Origin: Pratylenchus scribneri
Taxonomy: Eukaryota; Nematoda; Chromadorea; Rhabditida; Pratylenchidae
DNA length: 64,000 nt
NCBI GenBank assembly: GCA_030063045.1
Contig: JAQSEB010000181.1
Coordinates: 744,001-808,000 of the forward strand
Direction of reading: 5' to 3'
The notes under the pieces were generated by a model that saw only the letters and a program-made list of their open reading frames with translations, was not told the DNA's origin and ran no database searches. Position 1 is the first letter of the stretch; each line of letters starts with the position of its first letter. The translations under genes were made by a program, and so were the position numbers. This document shows positions 54,901 to 64,000 of the stretch, piece by piece.

Positions 54901-55410
54901 TTCAGAATCGTATATGAAAAATTCATTAATGAATATTTAAGAAAGAGAGTTTCATAAGAAAAAATTAGATTGCTTAAAATGCCAATAAAGGTCCAGGAAT
55001 AATAATTTAGTCAAAAATTGGAAAAATTTTTTGGAAATTCTTTGAAAAATGAACAAAATTTTAAAAAAATTTTTGAAAATTGCCTGCTTTCAACTATCAT
55101 GATACTATCATGATAGTATCACTTTTTTATGATAGAAAATTTCTCAAAATGATATGATACTGATATGATAGTCAAAGTGCTATCATATCACTATCATATC
55201 ATTATCATATCACTATCATATCATTATCATATCATATTAGCACTATCATGAAAACACTGCTTATAAATTCGGAGGCTCTTCTCTAGGGTGGGCTTTTAAT
55301 AGAGAATTTACGGTATATTTCTTGGCACATAAAATTAATTTCTCAAATGTGTTAAACTATTTATTGTTTAGCCGACTGAAGAGGATATTCGGGCCACCAA
55401 TGAGCAATGA
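48914..55410 (+). CDS. SKP1-like protein (6 exons) with transposon-filled introns
   Basis: Exons: 48,914-48,950; 48,990-49,066; 50,163-50,387; 51,074-51,191; 51,232-51,305; 55,372-55,410. Phases fit and give about 189 residues. Order of motifs follows SKP1: IKCRTYEGKIVE (SDGE strand), LGDIRSICFEKILEWMEHRN with LPEPEV, then WERNYFDVD, AANFLKVNSLYIYC, NARPEQVRDMLGLGE, and the last exon PTEEDIRATNEQ. SKP1 bridges F-box proteins to cullin. Introns 1 and 3 begin with GC (GAAG/GCACTT and GAG/GCAAGC). A hAT-like MITE is inserted exactly at the end of exon 5: the left copy of the duplicated TTGGCGAG is followed by TAG, so unspliced reading stops there. Whether the right-hand donor is still used decides if the last exon is included. 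Confidence 0.72.
49109..49441. mobile_element. MITE, CAATTGGGCG family, full copy (in SKP1-like intron 2)
   Basis: 333 bp, ends CAATTGGGCGAAGG and CACCCAATTG. Inner pairs: AGCTAATTAAGGGCTAAAC with TAGCCCTTAATTAGCT and CTATCGATTGATATAAAATT with AATTTTATATCAATCGATAG. Non-coding. Confidence 0.85.
49685..49875. repeat. dispersed palindromic repeat (relative of the 3.65-4.08 kb element centre)
   Basis: GACCCTAAAAACCTTATACC, TCATCGAGACGCATTGAATG and GGTTTAAACGGTTTAA recall the core of the foldback at 3.65 kb. Further degraded copies with ACGCGTC or GACGCATC plus TTTGACCAAACCATGACAAA are at about 50,850-50,960, 56,430-56,500, 59,945-60,030 and 60,510-60,710. Confidence 0.55.
51306..52117. mobile_element. 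hAT-like MITE with CGGTTTC-rich arms, at the SKP1-like exon 5 border
   Basis: Termini TAGGGTAGGA and TCCTACCCTA, 8-bp duplication TTGGCGAG at 51,298-51,305 and 52,118-52,125. Both arms are arrays of CGGTTTCGGTTTCGG with AACCGAACCG at the right end. The interior has weakly repeated units containing GTAGGGAAAAAT or GAAAAATT. No coding capacity. Confidence 0.92.
53050..53935 (+). repeat. GAT/GAA triplet-rich array
   Basis: About 880 bp made almost only of GATGAT, GAAGAT and GAGGAT units on the + strand. Frames through it read runs of M, K, R or D/E and are not credible genes. It ends in a short inverted match (ATCATCATCTTCATAATCATCC near 53,905). Probably an expanded microsatellite; strongly purine-biased, so it may adopt unusual DNA structures. 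Confidence 0.9.
54064..54104. repeat. perfect hairpin
   Basis: CTAGCT, one mismatch, then AGGAGTTCGCCC, loop GTA, GGGCGAACTCCT and AGCTAG. An 18-pair stem, GC-rich in AT-rich surroundings. Not obviously a terminator for any neighbouring gene. Confidence 0.8.
54424..55259. mobile_element. hAT-like MITE with ATCATATC-rich arms
   Basis: Termini CAGTGTTTTCATGATA and ATCATGAAAACACTG, 8-bp duplication CTTATAAA at 54,416-54,423 and 55,260-55,267. Arms are arrays of ATGATATGATAG and CTATCATATCATTATCATAT. CAGTG-type ends with an 8-bp duplication match hAT elements. Lies in the last intron of the SKP1-like gene. Confidence 0.92.
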
Positions 55411-57843
55411 CGTATTAAATAATGTCCAATTCATCCACATACCGAATCAAGGAGCAGCAGCAGCGAATGGTGGACAACAACAACAACCTCCGGCCAATGG
55501 GAATAATCCTTAATTAAAATGAAAACAAATGAAGGAGAAATGGGAAACTATTATCTATTGATCAATAATTATCATTTATCCAATTTTTTATTCCTTTAAA
55601 TAATCCAATTTTATTGCCAACGGCATTTTCACATTTCAAACAATTTTTACAATAATCTCAGGATCAGGATAAAAATGATGAAACTGATGAATTTGTAAAA
55701 TATTAAATAAATAAAATCATAAAATATTTCAGATCCAACCGAATAGAATTTCTATTTCTATACGCAATGAAGGCCTAAAAGCTAAATTAGCCCAACAAAT
55801 AACCTCCATTCTACCGCCAAAATGGTCTTGATTAAAATAACTTATTCGAGATTTTTTTATTTTCTCGGCCGATGCATTAAAATAATTTAACGGCAAATTT
55901 GCTGAAAATTTTATATCTAATTGGAAATGAAATGAATCTTTTTTAAACTGTTTCCTCTTTCCAATTTGCTGATTTAATCAACCAATTATTGGGAAAAAGT
56001 CCAGATGATCATTTGGACAAGGCTAAAGAAACATTAAGTCTAGATGATCATTTGGACAAGACTAAAGAGGCACAGCCCCTAGACCTCTGAATATATGGGT
56101 AATTTATATGCTCTTGATGTAGGATTTACGTTCCTTGTGCTTCTGGAATTTGTGTGCACACTTTTTTGTAAGTTTGTCAAAAATGAAGGGTCCCCCTATG
56201 GGGCATCAGAAATAGGGCTATGGTCATACAGGACAGGGATAGATGATAGAATTGGGAATATGTTAGGTCAAAATCATTTCACATATTCTTAAATTCTATC
56301 CCTAACATCTTAGGCCTACACTTTTCCTTCATTTTCCCTTTTGACAAAAAGTGAGCACTGAGCACACAGATTCTATAAGTACCGGTTTTCTCTCTGGGAT
56401 TGATTACAACATTTAACTTAATAGTATATCTAAAGCGAAATTTATTTAGCGGTTTAATACCTTCTAATTTTGATAAAAACCATGACAATTTATCATTGAT
56501 TTTAATGCTTCTAAAACATGATTCCAATTCTTTTCTACAAATAATTTATGTTATATTTTTTAAAATGTCGATATAATTCAATCAAGAATATGGGTATATT
56601 TATTGCTATTTTCTAATGCGATTTTCAAATACAATTAATATATTTTTAAATAGAATATTGTGAACTCTACAAAAACATGAGAGATCAACATAAAATTTTT
56701 CGAAGGAGAAGCTCACAAATATGTTATGGGGGAAAGAATGCCAACATTTTTCGAAACATATTAATGAGATTTGGGAATTATGTAGAAGGCAACAATATAT
56801 TAGTACGCAGTAATATTTAATCAGAGAATATTGAATAAAAATAAATGCCTTGAAAATGAAAGAATAAAAATTAAACCGGAAGTTTTAAAATTTTATTAAG
56901 CTTCAAAAAATCATCATTCATTGTGCTCCACTGATGTTTTTGCCCTTGATGTAGCATCAATCTTAAAAGAAAAATTAATATTTAAAAAATAATTCCATAT
57001 CCTTGATCACTTTTCACTTCATTATGGAGGTGATTTTTATGTTTTGATGTATTTTCGGTTGTTGATGAAAAAAGAATATAAATAATGTCTTTGAACATTT
57101 ATTTCATATTTTTGACGTAAATATTTGGTCTATTTTACCAATTTTGTTTGGTATTTTTTGATGTAAAATTTCAATCGAAAATACAACAAAAATCAAAATG
57201 ACCTATTTTGATGTCTCTGAAATCTATATTGGCAATTTTACAAAAAAGTCAAACTATTTACTTTGCGATTTTTACGACTAAAAATCCACTGCTAATGAGA
57301 ACAATTTAAGTTACTTTTTAATTATTCCCGGGCAGATTATTTTAGGTCAACTGGGAAGAAAATCAAAGGTGACTTTCATGGGTCATCCGGTTTCCGGTAT
57401 AATAATATTAGGGGATATGTTATTTAGCATCTCACGTATCCATAAAAGTATCATTAAACATTAAGGGAAGAGAACGCTTCATTTCAAAAACATCTGACCG
57501 GGGATAAATTAACAAATAAGAAATAACCAATTCAATACCATTATGCATTCTTCATCTGTATGTGCCATTTCTGTTCCTGCAGTAAAATCGCTCAATTCAG
57601 ATTCTATAAAATGCAATAATTATAAAATTAAAACACTCCGTACTACTTAATTAATTGGGGGAGGCAAAAAGTTATTGGGTGAGGTATCCAAAAATTCTGT
57701 CGCCCGCGGCAACTCAACGATTATTAAACCACAGAAAACTATTCCTAAACCTGTTCTATCCTTAACCATTCCGGACCTACCCTAAATATAAAACTACTTT
57801 AAAATAATTTGCCCAGATGCCCGGATAAGTTTAGGGAATAGAC
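55411..57843. other. about 2.4 kb without a recognised gene
   Basis: AT-rich. Contains a duplicated 30-bp block CCAGATGATCATTTGGACAA and CTAGATGATCATTTGGACAA at about 56,000 and 56,040, and part of the dispersed palindromic repeat at 56,430-56,500. No splice-supported exon was seen. Confidence 0.5.
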
Positions 57844-58182
57844 TAGAGATCGGCAAGGCGCTTCGGTCGGTATCCGGTTCGGTATTACCGAAAAAATACC
57901 GATACCGAAAAATACCGAAAAAATACCGCGGTATTTTCGGTATTCTGGTAATTCATTAAAAAATATAAAAAATTTTTTTATCTTTAATAGAAAAATGATA
58001 AATAATTTAAAAGAGAAATATTTATATTATAAATCAGTATTTTAAGTTACGAAAAATGCCATGAAATGAGCTTTTCCAATACCGAAAAATCCCGAAAAAT
58101 CAAAAAAATTTTCCGGTCGGTATCCGGTTAAAATACCTATACCGAAAAATACCGATCGGTATACCGTACCGTCCGATCTCTA
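57844..58182. mobile_element. hAT-like MITE with ATACCG-rich arms
   Basis: Termini TAGAGATCGG and CCGATCTCTA. Flanking 8-mers GAATAGAC (57,836-57,843) and CAATAGAC (58,183-58,190) differ at one base. Arms are arrays of AATACCGAAAAATACCG and CGGTCGGTATCCGG. Non-coding. Confidence 0.85.
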
Positions 58183-58384
58183 CAATAGACTTAGGTCAGA
58201 ATGTACTTTAGACTTTAGAGTAGGGTAGGATTAGGTTTAGGGTTCAGGTAAAGTTTAGGCTTTCGGGACTCGGAATTTCCTCACGTGTTGTTTTACATTC
58301 ATTAAAATACTGGGGCGGGGAGGGGGGATCGAAATAATGAATTTTCGGACTACCTCTCCCATTAAATTTTGCTTCCACCATTAA

Positions 58385-61300
58385 TTAAGTAGTACAAACA
58401 TTCCTTGTCAGACCTTGTTCAATTTCTTCTTCCTCCTCCTCCTCATCTTCCTCATCATCCAATAATTTATTGAGATCATCCAATGAGCGATAAGACTTTA
58501 CAGGAATTCTCGATAGTTGTGCGGCCAAATCGGTGAAGGAATTGTGCAGAGAACGTGAACCGTCACGGAATGCGTTACTGCTTGTGCGCATTAATGAAAT
58601 CAGCCTTTCTTGATTGACCAGTGTCTTCAAATGGTTATTCGTTCGGATCAGTCGAGGCAAAATATCAACGGCATAATCGTAGCCAACATCCTGTAAAAAT
58701 AGGGAGTCATTTAATTTGACAAGAAAAACAGTGAATTTGTCCAAAATCTTTCGTGTCGAAAAACATTATATTTTCAGGTAATATAACTTGGCCAAATCAG
58801 ACTTCTTTAAGATTCCCTAACTTTTAGCCCCTAAGTCCATCCTGCACTGAACTTAATCCTGTGAGTCCTAATCATGAGGGGCCAATTTTTGGTTAAATTT
58901 ACCTTGTGGAGCTATTTTTAAATAATAATTTCATTTTTGACTTAAAATTTTCTCTAAAGTGTCATTTTTCCCTTTTAATTTTCCCTATGGCCCACCTTTG
59001 ATATAAAATTTTACCCTATAGGATCATTTTATAAGTGAAATTTTTCAGTAGGCATTTTTAATTAAAATTTTTCCTTTTGCGACCATTTTCGGCTAAAATT
59101 TTTCCTTTATTTTTTCTTTTTTTAGGGATATTTTTAATGAAGCGGAACCAGGAAGAGCAATGGAAATCAGTATCCCAAAGAACAATTTTTTCCACAGTTC
59201 ACATTCATCACTCACTTTGATTATATCGAATTTAGCAAAGTCCAATGTTTTAAATATGTCAATTGGCGGTCGAAGATAATTGCAATAAGGCGCCTTTTTA
59301 ATCGATTCCAATTGACGAACACTTGAACAAAATGCAAGTCGATCCTAAAAGCAATAATATATTAATATTAATAAAAAAAGAAATATAGAAATAGCTCAAA
59401 AGAGTATTGAAATTTCCGAAAATATTCTAATAATTCAAAAGTTTATCCTAGACCCTGTTTTTGTGTTTGCCCACTAGCCTTTCCCATTGCGGTACCTGGA
59501 TTATTGAGAGAGGTTTATAATAGTGCCATTTCTAATGGAGAGTCCCACTCTCACACAACCATTTTCTTTAATGGACTGTACTATCTGAAACCAGCACAAT
59601 AACTGCCTTAAGGCTTTCAATTTAACCGACCCATGGAAGGATGGAAACCTCGCTCTGACAACCATTTTCTGTAAAGGGCGGCACTGCTGAAACATAATAA
59701 CTGCCTTAAGGCTTCCAATTTAATCGTCCCATGCAGGATTGAAACTTGGAAAGTTTTGTGGGGCTAATAAAAGAATGGGAAATCCCTGTCGCTAGCAGCA
59801 GGGAACTTGCAATTACCATATTGGCTGTGAGGCAGCCTCTACCTCTCTGATAATGAGTGAACTAAAACAACCCATCCAAGTTCAGGAATGGGAAATCCCT
59901 GCCTTTGGCATCAAATTTAGGACCATTGGCTCTTCGGCAGTTCAAGACGCATCATTTGATTATATTTTAGTTTGGGTTTGGTCAATTCATGGTTTATATA
60001 CCGCTTAATTTTGACCAAACCATGACAAATTATATATTCCATTCCTTATCCTTATTTTGGTATTATTTATTATTTTTCGGCATTTTCAATATTCCTTTCA
60101 GTAATTTCATTTCAATGTATTTTTTCGAGTAAATATCATCCATTACATTAGAAAGACTACCTGAATTTCTTGTGCAGTCAGAATTCGTGCAGCTCCTTTT
60201 TGCCATGGAAAGAATGAACGAAATTGTGCATAAAATCCGTTCAAATAGTCGCCATAGTTATGGAAATCTTTTTCATCTGCCGAGCTGACATCAATTGCGA
60301 TCACTAAGAACTTTTTGTTATTGTTTTTAAAATATTATTTTAACCTGTTCTTGCGCCCAAATTTCGCATCACATCCGCGGGCAAATTATTCACATAGCCT
60401 CCATCAAGAAGATAATGACCTAATAAAAATTAACAATTAGCCTTTTTAAAAATATTTTTAACAAACAAATTTTTTAGCCCAAAAGTAGTTTTTGATTTTT
60501 AATAAAATATAAAACGTTTTTAGAACCCTATAAAACCTTGTATAATTTATAGTTCTCATCAAGGCGTATCGAAAGTTTTATAAATTATCAGATTTTGGCA
60601 CAAAATTAAGTGTTTAAAATCAAAATTGGAAATATGGAACGGATTAAATCGCACAGTTTCGATTTACGCGATGAGATCTACAAATTGAAATAAATATTGT
60701 AGGTTCTAAAACCGGTTTCTGAATTATTATAAGTCATAAATTATTTTGCCGATAAAAATGATAAAAAGTGGAGTAAAAAATGGTTTAAAAATATTTTATC
60801 AAATTAAAATATCTTTTTCAAAAGAATTTAAGATTAAGAAGGTGGAATAATTACCATCTTCTGAATCACAAATTGGTGGCAAATAAACGGCCAGCGACAT
60901 CGATGCTCGAACATATCGCCAAAGAGGTCCTTTAAAATGAAAACAAATATATTTATATAATTAAATTATTTTACCATTTCGATGCACACGCATTTCAGAA
61001 TTACTAAAAAATGATTCAATTTTTATATTTTTTAAAAATTTACGTGATATCTGTTGTAATGCAAAAATATGGAAGCCAAAGATCTTCGATGTTTTTTTCG
61101 CCGAATACGCCTCGAAGAAGTTCATTGAAATTGTAGCCAGTGAATCGAGCCGAGAATGCCCATGTTATGTCCAATATTGTTTTCCAATATGAACACATTC
61201 CCTTTAATAATAATTAGTTTAATTGGTGAGTTTCAGCAAATTGTAATCCGAATTATGAGCACTATCCAATATTAAAGCAATTTTTACAGCTATTAAACTT

Positions 61301-63214
61301 TTATATAATATTGTTAAGCTCTTTCTGTAAACTATTTTGATATCAAAAATGATAGAATCAAATAAATTAATTGATAAGAAATTTTTCGCCAAAAAAGAGA
61401 ACTGCCCAATTTTGATCTTTCTTCTGGCTGTTTTTTGGTAATAACATTTGGCCAATTTCCTATCAAGTTAACATTATCTCACATACCACCCGGATCTTTT
61501 TATAAAATGACATCAAAATTGCTAATTTAATGCAAATCTTCATTTTTAAAAATTGATTCAAAATTTCGAGACCTAAATTTCGTTCCATACAAATAATCGG
61601 TATTAGGGTTTGGCGAAAAAGGTCGTTTAAGTCTTTTTATATAAACCAATTTTGGATTATTTATATCGATAAAAAACCAATGAAGATTTCGAATTTATGT
61701 TAGCAAGTTGGAAAACCCTTTAAAACTAGTCTTAAACATTAATATAAACCAAATGAATAAAAATACGGTGTTTGAAATGTTCTAAACAATATTTTCGGTG
61801 AAATTTCCTAATAAATTATACAAAAATCTGACCATGAACCACGAGTAAGACTTCTCCGCCAGATGATTCATATTATAGGGATTCATTGCCAAAACGCCAC
61901 CAATCATGGAGCCAATTGAAGTGCCGCCGACAATATCAACGGGTATGCCCTGTTCACGCAATGCTTTGATCACACCAATATGTGCACCTATAAACAGGAG
62001 AAAAATATATAAAATAAATAATAAGCATATAATCAGGGAAAGATTAATTTTTAAAATTTCCAATAATTGTTTTCCGAGTTTTTTCTCAGCAGGGAGAATC
62101 TCATGGGAATCTCAGGGGAATCTCAAGGGAATCTCAGGGGAATCTCAGGGGAATCTCAGGGGAAACTCAGGGGAATATCAGGGGAAACTCAGGGGAATCT
62201 CAGGGGAAACTCAGGGGAATCTCAGGGGAAACTCAGGGGAAACTCAGGAGAATCTCAGGGGAATCTCAGAGGAAACTCAGGGGAATCTCGAGGGAAACTC
62301 AGGAGAATCTCAGGGGAATCTCAAGGGAAACTCAGGAGAATCTCAGGGGAATCTCAGGGGAAACTCAGAGAATCTCAGGTGAATAAAAAATGGGTCTATA
62401 AATTTCTATTGATCATTGGAATGTGCAAATTATGTAAATGGGCCTAAATAATAGATTATTGGAAATGTATTTAGCTCAATTGATAGCTTGGCGGAATGTG
62501 AATCAAATGGTCTATGATTTTTAGGTTTTGATCGATTTTTGTTTGTATCATAGATTCAATGAGAATTTTTTGTTTTTTTTTAAAAATATGTTTTAGCATA
62601 ATTTTCTGATTTATTTTAGCACTTTAGAGGGAATATTTTATTAAAAATTACCTCTTTGAAATTTTCTAAATTATTCAACCTATAAATTGCTTCCTATCTA
62701 TAAGCATGGTTCCATTCAATCAGCTAATCTAACTGTGCCAATTGATTATTGTAACATGCATATATTTTTTGAAAATTATCCTTGATTTCTTATTCAAGGC
62801 AAAATTTGAAAATTATGTAGGGAAAGATATGATAAAAAAGAAAATTTGCGATTAAACATATTTTTGGAAAAATTTAAAAATAATTTTTGGTACCACAATT
62901 TCAAAATTATCAAAAAAATTAATTTTATTTACCTCCTCGAGCACCACCTCCGCCTAAAACAAGGCCAACGGCATTGCCTGACAAAATTCGACCCAACCGA
63001 GCGAAATCCGAGTGAACATCGATGCCAAATGGGAAAACGTGGTTCTCATAAAATTCCAAAATTTCTTTCTCATTTTTCTGAAATTTTCATCAAATAAAAA
63101 TGTTGAAAAAAATAAATCAAACATCAATTTTTGTCTCCCAAGTGAACATTCTGTCCGGCGAATGAATATGATAATGCCCGGAGAACCAACTGCCTTTAAG
63201 CCATTCATATGTAC
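58385..63214 (-). CDS. NTE/PNPLA6-7-type patatin-like lysophospholipase, C-terminal half (10 exons, 5' end not resolved)
   Basis: Minus-strand exons: 63,214-63,123; 63,077-62,933; 61,987-61,833; 61,201-61,044; 61,003-60,975; 60,929-60,855; 60,419-60,345; 60,303-60,161; 59,344-59,216; 58,690-58,385. Phases agree throughout. Motifs in order: [41 protein letters not shown] (oxyanion loop); VGGTSIGS (Ser nucleophile); [48 protein letters not shown] (catalytic Asp); [10 protein letters not shown]; and an acidic C-terminal tail ([12 protein letters not shown]) after VGYDYAVDI. The family hydrolyses phospholipid or lysophospholipid ester bonds at the ER membrane. Upstream cyclic-nucleotide-binding-like and membrane exons were not seen in the last 0.8 kb and probably lie beyond the window. 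Introns carry minisatellites and MITE relics. Confidence 0.85.
59555..59905. repeat. short duplications in an NTE-like gene intron
   Basis: Two diverged copies of a block of about 95 bp share CAACCATTTTCT, AATAACTGCCTTAAGGCTT and CCCATG (about 59,555-59,650 and 59,658-59,750). GAATGGGAAATCCCTG then appears twice (59,774 and 59,885). Confidence 0.7.
62085..62385 (+). repeat. AATCTCAGGGG/AACTCAGGGG minisatellite in an NTE-like gene intron
   Basis: About 27 copies of a 10-11-bp unit, AATCTCAGGGG or AACTCAGGGG. Two frames stay open across it because the unit is nearly stop-free, giving Gly/Ser/Asn/Gln-rich nonsense peptides. It sits in the intron between the GGGGARG exon and the GTSIGS exon of the minus-strand gene. 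Confidence 0.92.
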
Positions 63215-64000
63215 CTACAAATAAATGATTGAATTTTCACATTTTGTCTTTTTCTTATATGGATCGATCGGAATAGATCTACGTAGAAATTGTAGAAGCT
63301 TTGCTGAGTTGCGCGACAATTATAGTAGATAAATAATTTAGGTTTCTATCTCTATTAACTTTAATTAAAGTGCTGACTTTTGATGAAAAATCTGATAAAT
63401 TGTCATATTTACTTTAGAAAATATCCTATATTTTTTCCTCTACAGTACCATTTTCTTCTTAAATTTTATTTTTCTTTGCATAAACATAAAGTACAAAATG
63501 ATTATGGGAGGTCTAAAATTTTGATTTTTAGACGAATTTATAGAAAATAAATCGATTTTCATTGATTTTAAACGATTTTGACAAATGTCGTTATTTTGAC
63601 AAATAAATCTGAATTTTATCTGAATTTGAAAAATTTTCAATAAACCCTGCTTAAAATTTAATTATCCACTCTGCCCTAGCTTTGAGGTAAAAATAGATAT
63701 TTCAGTTTATGCAAAACCGATGTCAGATTCCTGCAAATGTTATGCGACATGGATTTCCACTACTATAAGTCATACGAATTTCCAGAGCTCACTGAGACAT
63801 ATTAATTATTATTAACTCTTATTTTCCTAAATGACACTGCCCAATTTTTGCATTTTCCTAAAAGCTGACGTGCAATTTGTTTTTCTTAAATGATGCCGTT
63901 GGCATAATTTGTACGAAAAGTTCGCTCTTCACTCTTCAGCCTCTACAGAATTAATTTTTCATTCATTTCTATCGGTCCTATAGGAAAAAGCCATGTAAAA
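63215..64000. other. window end, no feature resolved
   Basis: AT-rich. Should contain intron or further upstream exons of the minus-strand NTE-like gene, but no exon with a family motif was found by eye. Confidence 0.4.

Noticed and set aside
62067..62447. Two overlapping Gly/Ser/Gln-rich repeat frames
   Set aside because: They follow an 11-bp minisatellite inside an intron of the minus-strand phospholipase gene; both frames stay open only because the unit lacks stops.
1..64000. CRISPR arrays or bacterial operon features
   Set aside because: The tandem arrays are satellites or transposon arms without spacer structure, and the genes are intron-bearing eukaryotic ones.

Overview
The window looks like AT-rich nuclear DNA of a nematode. 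Host genes have many short introns, mostly GT-AG with several GC-AG donors. F-box/FBA and SKP1-like genes are present, and small foldback transposons are dense. The gene content and GC-AG introns recall tylenchid plant parasites such as cyst nematodes, but the species is inference. All exon models below were read by eye from splice consensus, frame continuity and family motifs.

Layout. 1-5.5 kb: a foldback MITE and a tandem array of three F-box/FBA genes, one intact, one broken and one reduced to its last exon. 6.3-8.3 kb: a minus-strand gene with four repeated zinc-binding modules. 9.3-9.9 kb: a 35-bp satellite. 10.2-26.8 kb: a Polinton/Maverick (virus-like DNA transposon) carrying a packaging ATPase, DD35E integrase with chromodomain, penton-like protein, pVI-like protein, double jelly-roll capsid protein, adenain-type protease, protein-primed DNA polymerase B, several small zinc-binding proteins and an intronless innexin (gap-junction) gene. 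It has three visible lesions: one in-frame stop in the penton-like gene and single-base shifts in homopolymers of the innexin and PolB genes. Three early-type promoters share GGGCGTGGC-like boxes plus TATA; late-type genes have TATATAA boxes.

27.6-33.9 kb: a mosaic of degraded metabolic gene pieces (APS kinase, folylpolyglutamate synthase twice, glycogen synthase, NDUFA5-like) interleaved with a coiled-coil gene. 34.3-36.3 kb: two intact small minus-strand membrane-protein genes. 36.3-46.9 kb: mostly non-coding, with foldback elements, a tRNA-like relic and a SINE candidate. 46.9-47.8 kb: a gene of unknown family split by a MITE. 48.9-55.4 kb: a SKP1-like gene stretched by transposon-filled introns. 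58.4-63.2 kb: the C-terminal half of an NTE/PNPLA6-7-type patatin phospholipase on the minus strand.

The most notable points are the innexin captured by a Polinton with its own promoter architecture; a set of non-autonomous elements with hAT-like termini and 8-bp duplications, each with arms made of a different low-complexity motif (CGGTTTC, ATCATATC, ATACCG, CCCCCGC); and a highly structured about 110-nt segment inside the Polinton that could be a non-coding RNA. The Polinton's terminal inverted repeats could not be identified.
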